This document shows, piece by piece, positions 1-9,052 of a stretch of 64,000 bases of DNA. The stretch lies in assembly GCA_027486675.1 (NCBI GenBank), contig JAIXOQ010000005.1, forward strand, positions 124,001 to 188,000. Direction: 5' to 3'. The DNA is from Pseudomonadota bacterium. GTDB taxonomy: Bacteria; Bdellovibrionota; UBA1018; CAIMNF01. The notes beneath the pieces are model-generated. The model was not told the origin of the DNA. It was given only the letters and a program-made list of their open reading frames with translations, and searched no databases. The first letter of the stretch is position 1. Every line of letters begins with the position of its first letter. A program made the translations under genes and the position numbers.

Positions 1-1107
1 GTTCCAGGTGGAGACGCACTCACTGTCGACCGTGATCTTTTCTCAAATGCCATGGACCACGCACTGAGAAGCCATCCCAACATCACTTGGGTCAGCGGAG
101 AAGTGACCGAGCCCTTCCCGGGTGCGATCAACCTCCTGGCTACGGGGCCCCTCACCAGTCCAAAACTCACCGAGTGGCTAGGGAAAGCAACTGGCGAAGA
201 CCAGCTCTACTTTTATGACGCGATCGCACCCATCGTCGACGCAAAAAGCATCGATTGGGATCATGCATTCATCGCGAATCGATACGGTAAAGGCGGCGAA
301 GAAGCCTACGTGAACTGTCCCCTAACAGAATTGGAATACAGTGCGTTCTACGACGCATTGATGTCTGCGGAACAAGTGGTTCCAAAAAACTTTGAGAAAG
401 AAAAATTCTTTCAAGGCTGCCAACCGATTGAGGCAATCGCTGCTACGGGGAAAAATTCTTTGCGGTTTGGTGCGATGAAGCCTGTTGGGCTGAACGCTCC
501 TGGGACTGAAAAGAAGCATCATGCAGTGATTCAACTTCGACCAGAGAACAGATCAAAAACCGCCTACAACATGGTTGGCTTTCAAACGAAACTCAAGTGG
601 GGCGAACAGAGTCGGATCTTCCGTATGATCCCGGCCTTAAAGAATGCAGAATTTCTGCGATTGGGCTCCATTCACCGCAACACATTCGTTTGCAGCCCAA
701 AAGCACTGCGAGCAGACCTTTCCCTGAAAAAAAGTCCTGACGTCTATTGTGCAGGACAGATCACTGGTGTGGAGGGTTACCTGGAAAGCTCGGCGTGTGG
801 CTTACTTGCTGGCCTCTTCATTGCACAAAAATTGGAAGGCTTGCCCATCTCTGCCCCACCGGCGACAACTGCGATCGGTGCCCTACTCAGCTTTCTGATC
901 TGCTCACCCGCTAAAAATTTTCAGCCCAATAACATCCAGTTTGGTCTCTTTGAAACCCTGCTTTTTAGAAACATGGAAGGGCTTAAGAAAGACGCGATCC
1001 GGGAGCAGATCGCCATTCAAACCAGAGAAGACTTCTCCGCCTGGAGTGATGGTCAGCGTTTGTTGACAAATTCAGGCGGTGAATCTAGGATTTCGGCATC
1101 CCTATGA
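1..1107 (+). CDS. trmFO: TrmFO, folate/FAD-dependent tRNA U54 methyltransferase (5' partial)
   Basis: Makes 5-methyluridine at position 54 of the tRNA T-loop, taking the methyl carbon from methylene-tetrahydrofolate with FADH2 as reductant; cytoplasmic. The reading frame is open from base 1, giving 368 residues, so roughly the first 70-80 residues with the N-terminal FAD-binding glycine motif lie outside the window. Family signatures seen are VDRDLFS near the left edge, GAMKPVGL in the middle and the FAD-closing segment GVEGYLESSACGLLAG. It is the first visible gene of a coupled operon: its stop overlaps the prs start as ATGA. The start is off the window, so the internal ATG at 52 is not the real one. 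Confidence 0.96.
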   Translation, partial: VPGGDALTVDRDLFSNAMDHALRSHPNITWVSGEVTEPFPGAINLLATGPLTSPKLTEWLGKATGEDQLYFYDAIAPIVDAKSIDWDHAFIANRYGKGGEEAYVNCPLTELEYSAFYDALMSAEQVVPKNFEKEKFFQGCQPIEAIAATGKNSLRFGAMKPVGLNAPGTEKKHHAVIQLRPENRSKTAYNMVGFQTKLKWGEQSRIFRMIPALKNAEFLRLGSIHRNTFVCSPKALRADLSLKKSPDVYCAGQITGVEGYLESSACGLLAGLFIAQKLEGLPISAPPATTAIGALLSFLICSPAKNFQPNNIQFGLFETLLFRNMEGLKKDAIREQIAIQTREDFSAWSDGQRLLTNSGGESRISASL

Positions 1108-2063
1108 ACATGGTTCGCAAACGTGATTGGATCCTCCTGACCGGCAGCTCGAACCCACCGCTTGCTGAAAAAATCGCGACGCGACTTCAGAAGCCACTTG
1201 GAAAGGTGGACATCCGTCGCTTCAGCGATGGCGAAGTTTTTGTCGAGATCAAAGAGAACGTGCGGGGTCGTGATGTATACGTGATTCAGTCCACATGTTC
1301 GCCGGCCAATGAAAGCCTCATGGAGCTTTTGATTATGATCGATGCGTTAAAACGCGCGTCGGCTAAAGAGATCAATGCGGTGATCCCTTATTACGGGTAC
1401 TCCAGACAAGATCGAAAAGTAGCGCCCCGTACTCCCATTAGCGCAAAGTTAGTTGCAAATCTGCTGACCTCAGCTGGGGCGACTCGGATCGTTTCTGTAG
1501 ATCTTCATGCGGGACAGATTCAAGGTTTCTTCGACATCCCATTTGATAATCTTTTTGCAGGTCCTGTGATCTATCAATACGTAGCAGAAACCATTAAACC
1601 GCACGGTGAGTTAGTGATCGTCAGCCCAGACGCGGGCGGCGTCGAGCGCGCTCGCAGTATGGCAAAGCGCCTGGAAGCGACCGTAGCAATTATCGATAAA
1701 CGCCGCACCGGACCAAACGTTGCGAAAGCGATGAATATCATCGGCGATGTAGCTGGAAAAAATGCACTGATCTTAGACGATATGATCGATACGGCAGGAA
1801 CGTTGACGGAGGCCGCTCAGGCAGTCAAAGATCATGGCGCTTTACGTGTTTTTGCAACGGCAAGTCACGGAGTTCTGTCAGGTCCAGCGATCGATCGCAT
1901 CGAAAAATCCACGATTGAAAAGGTGATTGTCACGGATACGATTCCACTTTCTCACTTGGGATCAGGCTGCAAAAAAATTGAGGTCGTTTCTGTATCTGAT
2001 CTACTGGCCGAGGCCATTTACCGCATACACAGTTACGACAGCGTGAGTTCTTTGTTCACATGA
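1104..2063 (+). CDS. prs: Ribose-phosphate pyrophosphokinase
   Basis: Makes PRPP from ribose-5-phosphate and ATP, feeding purine, pyrimidine, histidine, tryptophan and NAD synthesis; cytosolic. At 319 residues it has the normal class I length. Visible signatures are the conserved YYGYSRQDRK stretch near residues 95-104, the metal and ribose-phosphate region DLHAGQIQGFFDIPFDN, and the PRPP-binding loop DDMIDTAGT. The start overlaps the end of trmFO (ATGA) and the stop overlaps the pth start (ATGA), so translation is probably coupled along the operon. The second Met, two codons in, could also serve as start. Confidence 0.97.
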   Translation: MNMVRKRDWILLTGSSNPPLAEKIATRLQKPLGKVDIRRFSDGEVFVEIKENVRGRDVYVIQSTCSPANESLMELLIMIDALKRASAKEINAVIPYYGYSRQDRKVAPRTPISAKLVANLLTSAGATRIVSVDLHAGQIQGFFDIPFDNLFAGPVIYQYVAETIKPHGELVIVSPDAGGVERARSMAKRLEATVAIIDKRRTGPNVAKAMNIIGDVAGKNALILDDMIDTAGTLTEAAQAVKDHGALRVFATASHGVLSGPAIDRIEKSTIEKVIVTDTIPLSHLGSGCKKIEVVSVSDLLAEAIYRIHSYDSVSSLFT

Positions 2064-2659
2064 AGATCGTGGCTGGCCTTGGCAACCCGGGCACCAAGTA
2101 CGCTCGGACCAGACACAATGCAGGATTTCTTGCATTAGACGAAATAGTTCGTTTTCTTCACGCCGAAGGTCCGCAAGAAAAACACAAGGCACAGCTTTGG
2201 CGAACTAAAGCCGCGGGGACCGACGTCTTACTGATGAAGCCTCAGACCTTCATGAATCTTTCGGGCGAGTCGGTTGCCCCACCCTTTCATTTCCATAAAT
2301 GTGAAGCCAAAGATCTGATCGTGATTCACGACGAACTCGATCTGCCATTTGGTGCGATCCGAATCAAGGTGGGTGGCGGCAATGGTGGGCATAATGGGCT
2401 GAAATCGATCGATGAACATGTGGGTTCGGAGAATGTTGCATACATCCGAATTCGTGTGGGCATAGACCATCCGCGAAAACGCTCTCTTCCGCTGGATGTG
2501 GCAGACTATGTGTTACAGAAATTTGACCCCATCGAAGAGCAAGAGCTTGCTGAAATTTTAAAGAACGTCACAGGGGCGGTAGAACTCATTCTTCAAGGCA
2601 AGACCCAAGAGGCAATGAATCGTTACCATCCCGCTATGAAACAGGAGAAAGAAAAATGA
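2060..2659 (+). CDS. pth: Peptidyl-tRNA hydrolase
   Basis: Cleaves peptidyl-tRNAs that drop off ribosomes, recycling tRNA; cytosolic and normally essential. The 199-residue length fits bacterial Pth. The N-terminal GLGNPGTKYARTRHNAGF holds the family Asn and catalytic His, and HDELDLPFG carries the catalytic Asp. The GGGNGGHNGL motif follows. It overlaps prs and ychF by four bases on each side. The prs-pth-ychF order is a familiar bacterial arrangement, often with rplY between prs and pth; rplY is absent here. Confidence 0.97.
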   Translation: MKIVAGLGNPGTKYARTRHNAGFLALDEIVRFLHAEGPQEKHKAQLWRTKAAGTDVLLMKPQTFMNLSGESVAPPFHFHKCEAKDLIVIHDELDLPFGAIRIKVGGGNGGHNGLKSIDEHVGSENVAYIRIRVGIDHPRKRSLPLDVADYVLQKFDPIEEQELAEILKNVTGAVELILQGKTQEAMNRYHPAMKQEKEK

Positions 2660-3756
2660 GTTTACAGTGTGGAATCGTAGGTCTTCCGAACGTTGGCAAA
2701 AGCACAATCTTCAACGCGCTCACGAGTGCGAAAGCAGAGGCAGCAAACTATCCGTTTTGTACGATTGAACCCAACACTGGAATGGTGAAGGTCCCTGATA
2801 CACGTCTGGAGCAGATCCAAAAATACATCCCTACTGATCGCGTGATTCCTGCGGTGATGACTTTTGTCGACATCGCAGGGCTCGTGAAAGGTGCTTCTAA
2901 AGGTGAAGGCTTAGGCAATCAGTTCTTAGGCCATATCCGCGAAACCAATGCAATTCTGCATGTAGTGCGATGTTTTGAAGATGGGAACATCGTGCACGTG
3001 GATGGTGGTGTAGATCCCATCCGCGACATTCTGACGATCGATACCGAACTCATGCTTGCAGATTTAGACGCAGTGACTAAAAAGTTCACGAACCTGCAAC
3101 GCACTGCAAAGTCTGGGGACAAAAAAGCCCAAGCTACCCTAGGTGTGATGGAGCAAGTGAAGAAGGCTCTGGAGGATGGCCGCACCGTACGTTCCTTAAA
3201 GCTTTCAGCAGACGAGCTCGAATTGATTTATGAATTTCATCTGCTGACCGTGAAACCTGTGCTTTACGTCGCAAATATTCAAGAAAATGAGATCAAGAAT
3301 CCTAGCGTGAATCCCCACTATCAGGCGGTCGTGGCGCACGCCAAAGAAGAGGGCGCCGGTGTTGTCGCGATTTGTGGGAAAGTAGAATCTGAACTCGCTG
3401 AGCTTGAACCCGCCGATCGAGCTGGGTTCTTAGCTGATCTAGGAATGCCAGAGGCAGGCCTATCGAGCGTTATCCGCGCAGCCTACTCGCTGTTAGGGCT
3501 TCAGACCTACTTCACTGCAGGGCAGATCGAAGTACGCGCATGGACTATCGGCAAAGGCTGGAAAGCGCCGCAGGCTGCTGGCGTCATACATACTGATTTT
3601 GAAAAGGGATTTATTCGGGCTGAGGTTTTTCATTTTGATGATTTGATGCGCCTGAAATCAGAAACAGCGATCAAAGAAGCCGGACTTCTTAAGGTCGAAG
3701 GCAAAGACTACGTCGTGAAAGACGGGGATTTGTTGCACTTTAGATTTAACGTTTAA
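2656..3756 (+). CDS. ychF: YchF/Obg-like ribosome-binding ATPase
   Basis: A translation-associated P-loop NTPase of the Obg group that hydrolyses ATP in preference to GTP and binds ribosomes. The P-loop GLPNVGKS lies at about residues 8-15, switch II DIAGLVKGASKGEGLG follows, and the C-terminal TGS domain contains YFTAGQIEVRAWTI. A coiled helical domain lies between. At 366 residues it has full normal length. It closes the trmFO-prs-pth-ychF operon. No obvious intrinsic terminator is seen before the promoter-like sequence at 3775. Confidence 0.97.
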   Translation: MSLQCGIVGLPNVGKSTIFNALTSAKAEAANYPFCTIEPNTGMVKVPDTRLEQIQKYIPTDRVIPAVMTFVDIAGLVKGASKGEGLGNQFLGHIRETNAILHVVRCFEDGNIVHVDGGVDPIRDILTIDTELMLADLDAVTKKFTNLQRTAKSGDKKAQATLGVMEQVKKALEDGRTVRSLKLSADELELIYEFHLLTVKPVLYVANIQENEIKNPSVNPHYQAVVAHAKEEGAGVVAICGKVESELAELEPADRAGFLADLGMPEAGLSSVIRAAYSLLGLQTYFTAGQIEVRAWTIGKGWKAPQAAGVIHTDFEKGFIRAEVFHFDDLMRLKSETAIKEAGLLKVEGKDYVVKDGDLLHFRFNV

Positions 3757-3774
3757 AGTAGATCAGACTAATAC

Positions 3775-3801
3775 TTGACAACGTAAGTTCAAAGCTATTA
3801 T
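3775..3801 (+). promoter_or_regulatory. Candidate sigma70-type promoter
   Basis: A perfect -35 hexamer TTGACA (3775-3780) is followed after 15 bases by TATTAT (3796-3801). It sits between ychF and the DUF1460 gene, about 25 bases before the ATG at 3826. The spacer is two bases shorter than ideal, so it is only a candidate. Confidence 0.45.
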
Positions 3802-3825
3802 TCATGACGCTCCAAAGACCTTCAT

Positions 3826-4779
3826 ATGACCCCAATTCTATTTCTATTTTCCTGCGTCACAGCAATTGCACAACCTGCGGCACCTGTGACCCAAGCAGTG
3901 CTCCTAAAGAAGTTGGAGCTGCTGCAGCCCGTTCGTGATGCCTCACGCGGTGAGCGTGTCTTAGGTGCTTCATCTGCATTTCTAGGAAGCCCTTACATCG
4001 GCGGAGGATCCACGGGCGAAGGTCGTGGAGCCCGATTCGATCAGGACCCGGTGATCACGTTCCAAGGTTTTGACTGCACCACCTACGTGGAGGCGGCAAT
4101 CGCGCTGGCGGAGACAGCGCAAGTTTGCAGTGCATCTCAGGATGCCATCCTTCCGATTTTCCTGAATCAGTCCATCGCGATCAAATACCGAAATGGCTCC
4201 GACGTTTCATACGTGAACCGAAACCACTTTACAGAAGTAGACTGGCTGCCAGCTCTCCAACGTCTTGGGATTCTTGCTGATGCCACAGAACTCTTCTCAG
4301 AATTTGACGCCACAGAGCTTGAGATCTTCATCGAGCGCCATACCTGGGGAATGGCAAAGGGGAAAGATGACTTAAGAATTTACGAGTCGAGACAAATCTC
4401 AGAGAAAGAAAAAGATGCCAGACTCGGAGATCTTCATTTTGATTTTGACTCAGAAAGTAAGGCTGCAATTCCGTCTTTGCTTAGGGTCATCACCTTAGAA
4501 ACGCTTGCTTCCACTGAATTCGAAAAAAGTCTCACGTCAGTTTTACAGATACAAAAGATTCTTCAATTCCAGCTTGTGAAGAAAACCAGTCCAGCCTTCG
4601 GGATGCGTGTGACCCATCAAGGGTTCATCGTTCTCGGCCAAGATGGCAAGCCTGCTATTCGGCATGCGTCCCCCAGCGCAAAAGCTGTGGTCGACTTTCC
4701 TTTCCGCGACTACGTCGAAGCACGCAAAACAGACAAGCTCCCTACCCTTGGATTCAATATCCAACGATTTTTGAATTAG
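3826..4779 (+). CDS. DUF1460 (NlpC/P60-like, amidase-like) exported protein
   Basis: A predicted exported cysteine hydrolase of the DUF1460 family, whose known members fold like NlpC/P60 cell-wall peptidases/amidases; the substrate here is not known. The N-terminus (about 16 residues) is a signal peptide ending near AQPAAP. The family signature GFDCTTYVE supplies the nucleophile Cys84, and later histidines in VTHQGF and IRHASP are candidates for the catalytic partner. The GSPYIGGGSTGEG stretch fits the substrate-cleft region. The 317-residue length is usual. The gene stands alone with its own candidate promoter and is followed by the inverted repeat at 4804-4938. Confidence 0.8.
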   Translation: MTPILFLFSCVTAIAQPAAPVTQAVLLKKLELLQPVRDASRGERVLGASSAFLGSPYIGGGSTGEGRGARFDQDPVITFQGFDCTTYVEAAIALAETAQVCSASQDAILPIFLNQSIAIKYRNGSDVSYVNRNHFTEVDWLPALQRLGILADATELFSEFDATELEIFIERHTWGMAKGKDDLRIYESRQISEKEKDARLGDLHFDFDSESKAAIPSLLRVITLETLASTEFEKSLTSVLQIQKILQFQLVKKTSPAFGMRVTHQGFIVLGQDGKPAIRHASPSAKAVVDFPFRDYVEARKTDKLPTLGFNIQRFLN

Positions 4780-4803
4780 TTTCCGTACGGAAGCAATGCT
4801 GCC

Positions 4804-4938
4804 GAGTCCCTTCATTCTCAGAATAATATCTTCTGGTTTCGAGGGCTAAAAGAGCGTCGCATGGATGCGACGTGATCTGCCCAGGGATGGGTGCCGCCCG
4901 AGAAAACCGAAGATATTATTTTGAGAATGAAGGGACTT
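4804..4938. repeat. 135-bp long inverted repeat with inner hairpin
   Basis: Outer arms of 30 bases (4804-4833 and 4909-4938) are inverted copies matching at 28 positions. The arms read GAGTCCCTTCATTCTCAGAA onward and its complement. Inside lies a second short palindrome, CGTCGCAT at 4855-4862 facing ATGCGACG at 4865-4872 with a two-base loop, and flanking partly complementary GGTTT/AAACC segments. It lies between two convergent genes. It may be a bidirectional terminator, a palindromic MITE/REP-like unit, or a structured RNA. No second copy was noticed in the window. Confidence 0.85.
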
Positions 4939-4979
4939 AGGTTTCTTGCATCCACCCCAACGGACTTGAATTCAAAGAT

Positions 4980-6584
4980 CTATTTATACGTCGCTTCCAA
5001 ATCAAGCGGCGGAAGCCCCAAGTTCAATCGATACCAATACACATTCCGCAAAATCGACGTCACATAGTCCCGCGTTTCTCTATACGGAATGGACTCGATG
5101 AACTCATGAATTCCAGCCCCCTGAGGCAGATCTTTGCGCCATCGGTTCACACGAGTGGGCCCTGCATTATAAGCCGCAAGCGCTGCAGGCCAGCTGCCTT
5201 CATACCTTTGAAGCAACTGAGCCAAGTAGCCAACACCCAAACGAATGTTCAGCGCGGGGTCATGGAGATCCGCAAGCGCGATTGCACCATCCATCTCAAG
5301 CGCTGTCACCGGCATCAACTGCATCAACCCAAGCGCGCCGGAAGCGGAAACGGCTTGAGCGTAAAATGCACTCTCTTGCTTGATCAAAGACATCGTCAGA
5401 ATCGGATCCACAATCTTTTCATTTCCGGCAGTTTCAATCTCTTTGGAATACATCTTCGGGAAAGCAACTTGAGCCCAATCCGATACGCGCACAAGAGGTG
5501 ACTGTCGTTGCACTAACTCGGCCAAAATCTTAAGAGGGACAGATGCGAAGCCCACTTGTTTAGAAAGGTCTAAAATCTGCACGAGTCCAGCATCGCTATA
5601 TTGGCGGTAACGCGACATCGCTTCGAGCTCAAGCCGTGCCCCATTCAAGTCTTTCGCCTTTAACAGTGTGTGGACGCGTTGAACCTTAAGTTCATCCCAA
5701 GGACTAAAACCAAAATCTTCGCCTACGTAAGGGGCTAATGGGCTTTGGAGCAACTGGTCCTTTAAATTTTTATTGAGACGTCTGCCCGCAAGGACGGCAT
5801 ACCAACTCCATGGGGCTTTCTGAATGATCTCTTCGAAGATCGGTAACGCCTCTGCACCACGATTGTTGCGCGATAAGCTTTCGGCAATCAAAAAACGGAT
5901 CCGAAACTGGTGGGAGGACTTTGGGAATTCCAGCAAGAATTTTTGTCCAAGATTCGCAGTCTCTACGTAGTCTTTGCGCGTAAACGCTGCAACTATCAAG
6001 CCCAATGCGTCATCATCTTTTTCCCGTTTCTCTGTGTAGGTTCCGCTCAACCTCTCCCCAGTAACGGAAGTAGTGACTAAGGTAAGACTGGCGACAAGGG
6101 TCAAAATTGGCTGAAATTCTTTGGAGTTTTTAGGCAAGACCTCAGAGAGTCTCTTCAACCAATACTCACAGAGTGCGGGGCGGAGTTGTTTTGAGCACGC
6201 TCGCTCCAGTGCTGTAGCAGACCTTTCTGAAAAATAGAGCGGCCACCTGATCGTAGGAAGTTCGTTCAATGCACGCGAAAGAGCAGCCAACGCGAGGTCC
6301 GTTTGTTTGAGTGAAACCAGAAGCTCAAACCGTCGCACTTCAAGTGCGTAAACCAAAGTCTTCAATTCATCTTCAAGGCTGTTGACCTCGATCGACAATG
6401 GGACTTGAAGCAGCTGGCTCTGCATCCCTTCTAACTCAGATAGTGTGGGTTTCTTTTTTTTAACTAACTTCTCGGCCTGGCGATACAGAATGTGATCCTG
6501 CGGAATCTTTGGGACCTGTCTCGGGGACTTTCCCCAAGCACAAGGCAAAAGAAAAAAACCTGCTATTAGCAGGCGGAGGATCAT
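4980..6584 (-). CDS. Soluble lytic murein transglycosylase, SLT family
   Basis: Cleaves peptidoglycan glycan strands with formation of 1,6-anhydro-MurNAc; periplasmic. A signal peptide occupies about residues 1-18. Residues 30-370 are helical and repeat-like, as in the Slt70 superhelical domain. The C-terminal SLT domain (about 385-510) shows the catalytic glutamate in LIKQESAF (Glu404), then GLMQLMP, and AAYNAGP, all hallmarks of family 1 lytic transglycosylases. At 534 residues it is shorter than E. coli Slt70. The start overlaps the stop of the upstream HAMP gene as ATGA, so the two are probably co-translated. Confidence 0.93.
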   Translation of the reverse strand: MILRLLIAGFFLLPCAWGKSPRQVPKIPQDHILYRQAEKLVKKKKPTLSELEGMQSQLLQVPLSIEVNSLEDELKTLVYALEVRRFELLVSLKQTDLALAALSRALNELPTIRWPLYFSERSATALERACSKQLRPALCEYWLKRLSEVLPKNSKEFQPILTLVASLTLVTTSVTGERLSGTYTEKREKDDDALGLIVAAFTRKDYVETANLGQKFLLEFPKSSHQFRIRFLIAESLSRNNRGAEALPIFEEIIQKAPWSWYAVLAGRRLNKNLKDQLLQSPLAPYVGEDFGFSPWDELKVQRVHTLLKAKDLNGARLELEAMSRYRQYSDAGLVQILDLSKQVGFASVPLKILAELVQRQSPLVRVSDWAQVAFPKMYSKEIETAGNEKIVDPILTMSLIKQESAFYAQAVSASGALGLMQLMPVTALEMDGAIALADLHDPALNIRLGVGYLAQLLQRYEGSWPAALAAYNAGPTRVNRWRKDLPQGAGIHEFIESIPYRETRDYVTSILRNVYWYRLNLGLPPLDLEATYK

Positions 6585-7108
6585 TTCAAGTCACCGAGTA
6601 CCGATTCAATTTCAGCGCGTTCTTGCCCTGATGTCCGGGCCGCCAGTTGGGAAAGGCGTTCTTTGGCAGATTCTACTTGAGCCACTAAGTCCGCGTGTAC
6701 CTGAGCCGCGATGTTGTAGGCCTCTGATAGTTCAGTGAAATTATCTTTTTTGCGAAATTGCACATTCAATTCGGTCCGCCCACCCGACCATGCCTCAAGG
6801 GCCTTCTGAATTCGAAAAACAGGACCGGCAATGCGGTGTGACAGATAAATACTCCATAGGAAGCTCGCAGCGATCACAAGAACCGAAGTGACCCATAACC
6901 ACAGCAGTACCCCGCTCTGCAGGTCACGCACTGCGGCAAGCGCACCCGCGTCAACCTTACGCTGAACCAGCGTGAGGATCGTGTCGGACACCGAGGAGAC
7001 GATCCACGGGAACACGAGTGCAAGGAGTACAATCCAAGCACAGACAAATAATGCGAATTTCAACTGAAAGCGTCTATTGATGAGAATGATGCGTCGCTGG
7101 TAGTTCAC
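6581..7108 (-). CDS. Small HAMP-domain membrane protein
   Basis: A 175-residue inner-membrane protein with two transmembrane segments (about 16-40 and 67-88), a short periplasmic loop, and a cytoplasmic HAMP domain starting at HRIAGPVFRIQKALE. A helical tail (about 130-175) follows but no kinase, cyclase or MCP signalling domain is attached, so it is a stand-alone HAMP module. It is the first gene of a two-gene operon with the lytic transglycosylase (four-base overlap). It might relay a membrane signal or act as a scaffold for that enzyme; this is inference. Transcription starts divergently from the tRNA-Asn gene. Confidence 0.8.
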   Translation of the reverse strand: MNYQRRIILINRRFQLKFALFVCAWIVLLALVFPWIVSSVSDTILTLVQRKVDAGALAAVRDLQSGVLLWLWVTSVLVIAASFLWSIYLSHRIAGPVFRIQKALEAWSGGRTELNVQFRKKDNFTELSEAYNIAAQVHADLVAQVESAKERLSQLAARTSGQERAEIESVLGDLK

Positions 7109-7183
7109 TTAATAAATAGTCTAATCGACGACTCCACTCCTAGACAACGGAAGCCTAGGTTTGATATTCGAGTGAGTACACGT

Positions 7184-7258
7184 TCAGGAGTAGCTCAGTG
7201 GTAGAGCAACCGGCTGTTAACCGGTTGGTCGGGGGTTCGAGCCCCTCCTCCTGAGCCA
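7184..7258 (+). tRNA. tRNA-Asn (anticodon GTT), CCA encoded
   Basis: A complete cloverleaf can be folded by eye. The acceptor TCAGGAG pairs with CTCCTGA, the D-arm is GCTC/GAGC, the anticodon stem is ACCGG/CCGGT with loop CTGTTAA, which gives anticodon GTT, and the T-arm is GGGGG/CCCTC with loop TTCGAGC. The 3' GCCA supplies the discriminator base and an encoded CCA. An intrinsic terminator follows at 7306-7340. Confidence 0.97.
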
Positions 7259-7305
7259 AATTTAAAGGTTGGCCGTACCAGCAACCCGATATAGGCATCC
7301 AACCG

Positions 7306-7340
7306 AAACCCCGATGGCAAACCGCTGTCGGGGTTTTTTA
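7306..7340 (+). terminator. Intrinsic terminator after tRNA-Asn
   Basis: Stem AAACCCCGA (7306-7314) pairs with TCGGGGTTT (7328-7336) and runs into a six-T tract. It ends the tRNA transcript. It also lies just past the end of the minus-strand motB gene, but the minus strand has no comparable T-run. Confidence 0.9.
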
Positions 7341-7349
7341 TTATAAATA

Positions 7350-8252
7350 TCAACGAGTTGGCGGAGTTACAGGCGCAGTCGGAACGTCGCGTGTCGGCTG
7401 AACAATCACGGTCTCAGGCATCACAACTGGGGCTGGAACCACGACTGCTTCCGCTGTCTGCCCCCCTCCTGACGGCAAAGCGCCCGCCTCAGGATTCTCA
7501 GCCTGCCAAGGAATGGAATCAGCTCCAGGCAGAAGGACACGAATGATAACGCGTCTGCTTTTCGCAAGAGCCTCTTCATTCCATGACCCATCGGCATTTT
7601 TAGGACTCCCGATTGCACGCGTTTCCCCAAATCCAATCGCTAAAAGATTTTCACCTTTGTACCCATTGTCAGTAAAAAGCCGAACTACACGAGATGCGCG
7701 CGCACTGGAGAGTTCCCAGTTCGACGCGAAATCTCCACCAACGATGGGACGACTATCGGTGTGTCCTTCGACGACAACTTTGTATTCGGCATTTTCAATC
7801 TTTTGTTTTTCATTCAGAGCAGTGACCAGTTTATCAAGAGTCACGCGACCTTCATCCCGGAGTTCCGCACTCAGAGTGTCGAAGAACATCGTCGAGTGAA
7901 ATGCAATCGCGACACTCAGACCATCCGAAGTCACAGTTGCCTGTTTATCTACACCTGCACTCGTTAAAACACGCTTAATGAAAGCGATCATTCCGCCCGT
8001 TGGAGCTTCATACTGCACTCCCAAATCTTTTGCGACCTGCGCTTTCGCCTTTTCAAATTCCGGAACATTCATCTTCGACATTGAAAAAAGCATGATGTAG
8101 AAGATGCACAAAAGCGTCATCATGTCGGCGTAAGAAATGAGCCAATTGGATTCATCATGACCGTGTTGCGCACGCTTGCGCTCTTTCTCTAACTGCACAT
8201 TAGAGACTTCTGGCAGTTCATGTTCCGGTTTTAATTTTCTAATAATTGCCAT
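7350..8252 (-). CDS. motB: MotB-like stator protein, pair 1
   Basis: The peptidoglycan-anchoring half of an H+ or Na+ driven MotAB stator. From the ATG at 8252 it has 300 residues. That start is preferred because GGAGG lies six bases upstream; a TTG at 8270 would overlap motA. The single TM segment (about 37-59) holds the ion-binding Asp43 in NWLISYADMMTLL. The periplasmic OmpA/MotB domain (about 130-240) includes VEGHTDSRP and NWELSSARA. A Pro/Val/Thr-rich tail follows. It is the last gene of the minus-strand stator/FliG-like locus and follows motA by 14 bases. Confidence 0.93.
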   Translation of the reverse strand: MAIIRKLKPEHELPEVSNVQLEKERKRAQHGHDESNWLISYADMMTLLCIFYIMLFSMSKMNVPEFEKAKAQVAKDLGVQYEAPTGGMIAFIKRVLTSAGVDKQATVTSDGLSVAIAFHSTMFFDTLSAELRDEGRVTLDKLVTALNEKQKIENAEYKVVVEGHTDSRPIVGGDFASNWELSSARASRVVRLFTDNGYKGENLLAIGFGETRAIGSPKNADGSWNEEALAKSRRVIIRVLLPGADSIPWQAENPEAGALPSGGGQTAEAVVVPAPVVMPETVIVQPTRDVPTAPVTPPTR

Positions 8253-8266
8253 AGTGCCTCCTTCGC

Positions 8267-9052
8267 TCAAGCGGCATTACGACGACGAACACGTTCCCCT
8301 GGCAATAAAAATGAGTTGAGACTTTCGCGCATAAATACGGGATTTACACGCTGTTTCAGCAGAATCGCGCCCTCAATGATCATACGGCGTAGAGTGACTT
8401 CTTCTTCGGTCTTCTCTGCCAATGCCTCTCCGATGGGAAGAAACACAAGGTTTGCGAGTGCAATTCCGTAGAGAGTGCCAACGAGTCCTATCGCCATTGC
8501 GGGGCCGATCAGTTTTTCTGCACCCGGCTGACCAATCTTTTGTAAAAGTGCAATCATTCCAAGCGTTGTTGCTAATAGTCCAAAGGCGGGCGGATATTTG
8601 CCGATCTTTGAAAACATATTTGCCTCATGGAGGTAATGGTGTTCAATCGTACGCAGTCGCTGTTCTAAAATTGCGCGAATCTCCCGCTCGCTTAAGATTC
8701 CATCCGAAACGAGTGCCACAGCCTCCCTTAAAAAGGCGTTTTGAATCCCTTGAGTCGCGTCTTGGCTATTCACGAGGCCAAGTGACATCTTTTTATTCAG
8801 TTCAAGCATTTGCTCAATGGTTCCCTGGTAGTCTACTTGGTTACGGCCTAACAAGCGGAGTACGAAAACCTTAGCCAGGGTGAGGATCTTAGACATCGGA
8901 AAACTAATCGCCGCCGCGGCTAAGGTCCCACCGCAGACGATCAAAATTCCGTGCTTATTGAGGAAGAACCCCATGTCCATTCCTGTCTCAGATAGAGAAA
9001 GAAGCAGGACCACGAGGCCAACTACGATTCCAAAAAGCGATGAGAAGTTCAT
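8267..9052 (-). CDS. motA: MotA-like stator protein, pair 1
   Basis: The four-TM ring subunit of a MotAB stator; its cytoplasmic loop pushes on FliG in flagella. At 261 residues it has normal MotA length and layout: TM1-2 within the first 60 residues, a long charged cytoplasmic loop (about 65-150), then TM3-4, with the family proline region KYPPAFGLLATTLGM entering TM3. The ATG overlaps the stop of the upstream cyclic-nucleotide-binding protein as TAATG. Whether it serves flagella encoded elsewhere or the FliF/FliG-like proteins of this operon cannot be told from sequence alone; co-transcription favours the latter. Confidence 0.93.
   Translation of the reverse strand: MNFSSLFGIVVGLVVLLLSLSETGMDMGFFLNKHGILIVCGGTLAAAAISFPMSKILTLAKVFVLRLLGRNQVDYQGTIEQMLELNKKMSLGLVNSQDATQGIQNAFLREAVALVSDGILSEREIRAILEQRLRTIEHHYLHEANMFSKIGKYPPAFGLLATTLGMIALLQKIGQPGAEKLIGPAMAIGLVGTLYGIALANLVFLPIGEALAEKTEEEVTLRRMIIEGAILLKQRVNPVFMRESLNSFLLPGERVRRRNAA

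Noticed and set aside
8422-8874. 150-codon plus-strand open frame in motA
   Set aside because: Antisense shadow of motA with no start signals.
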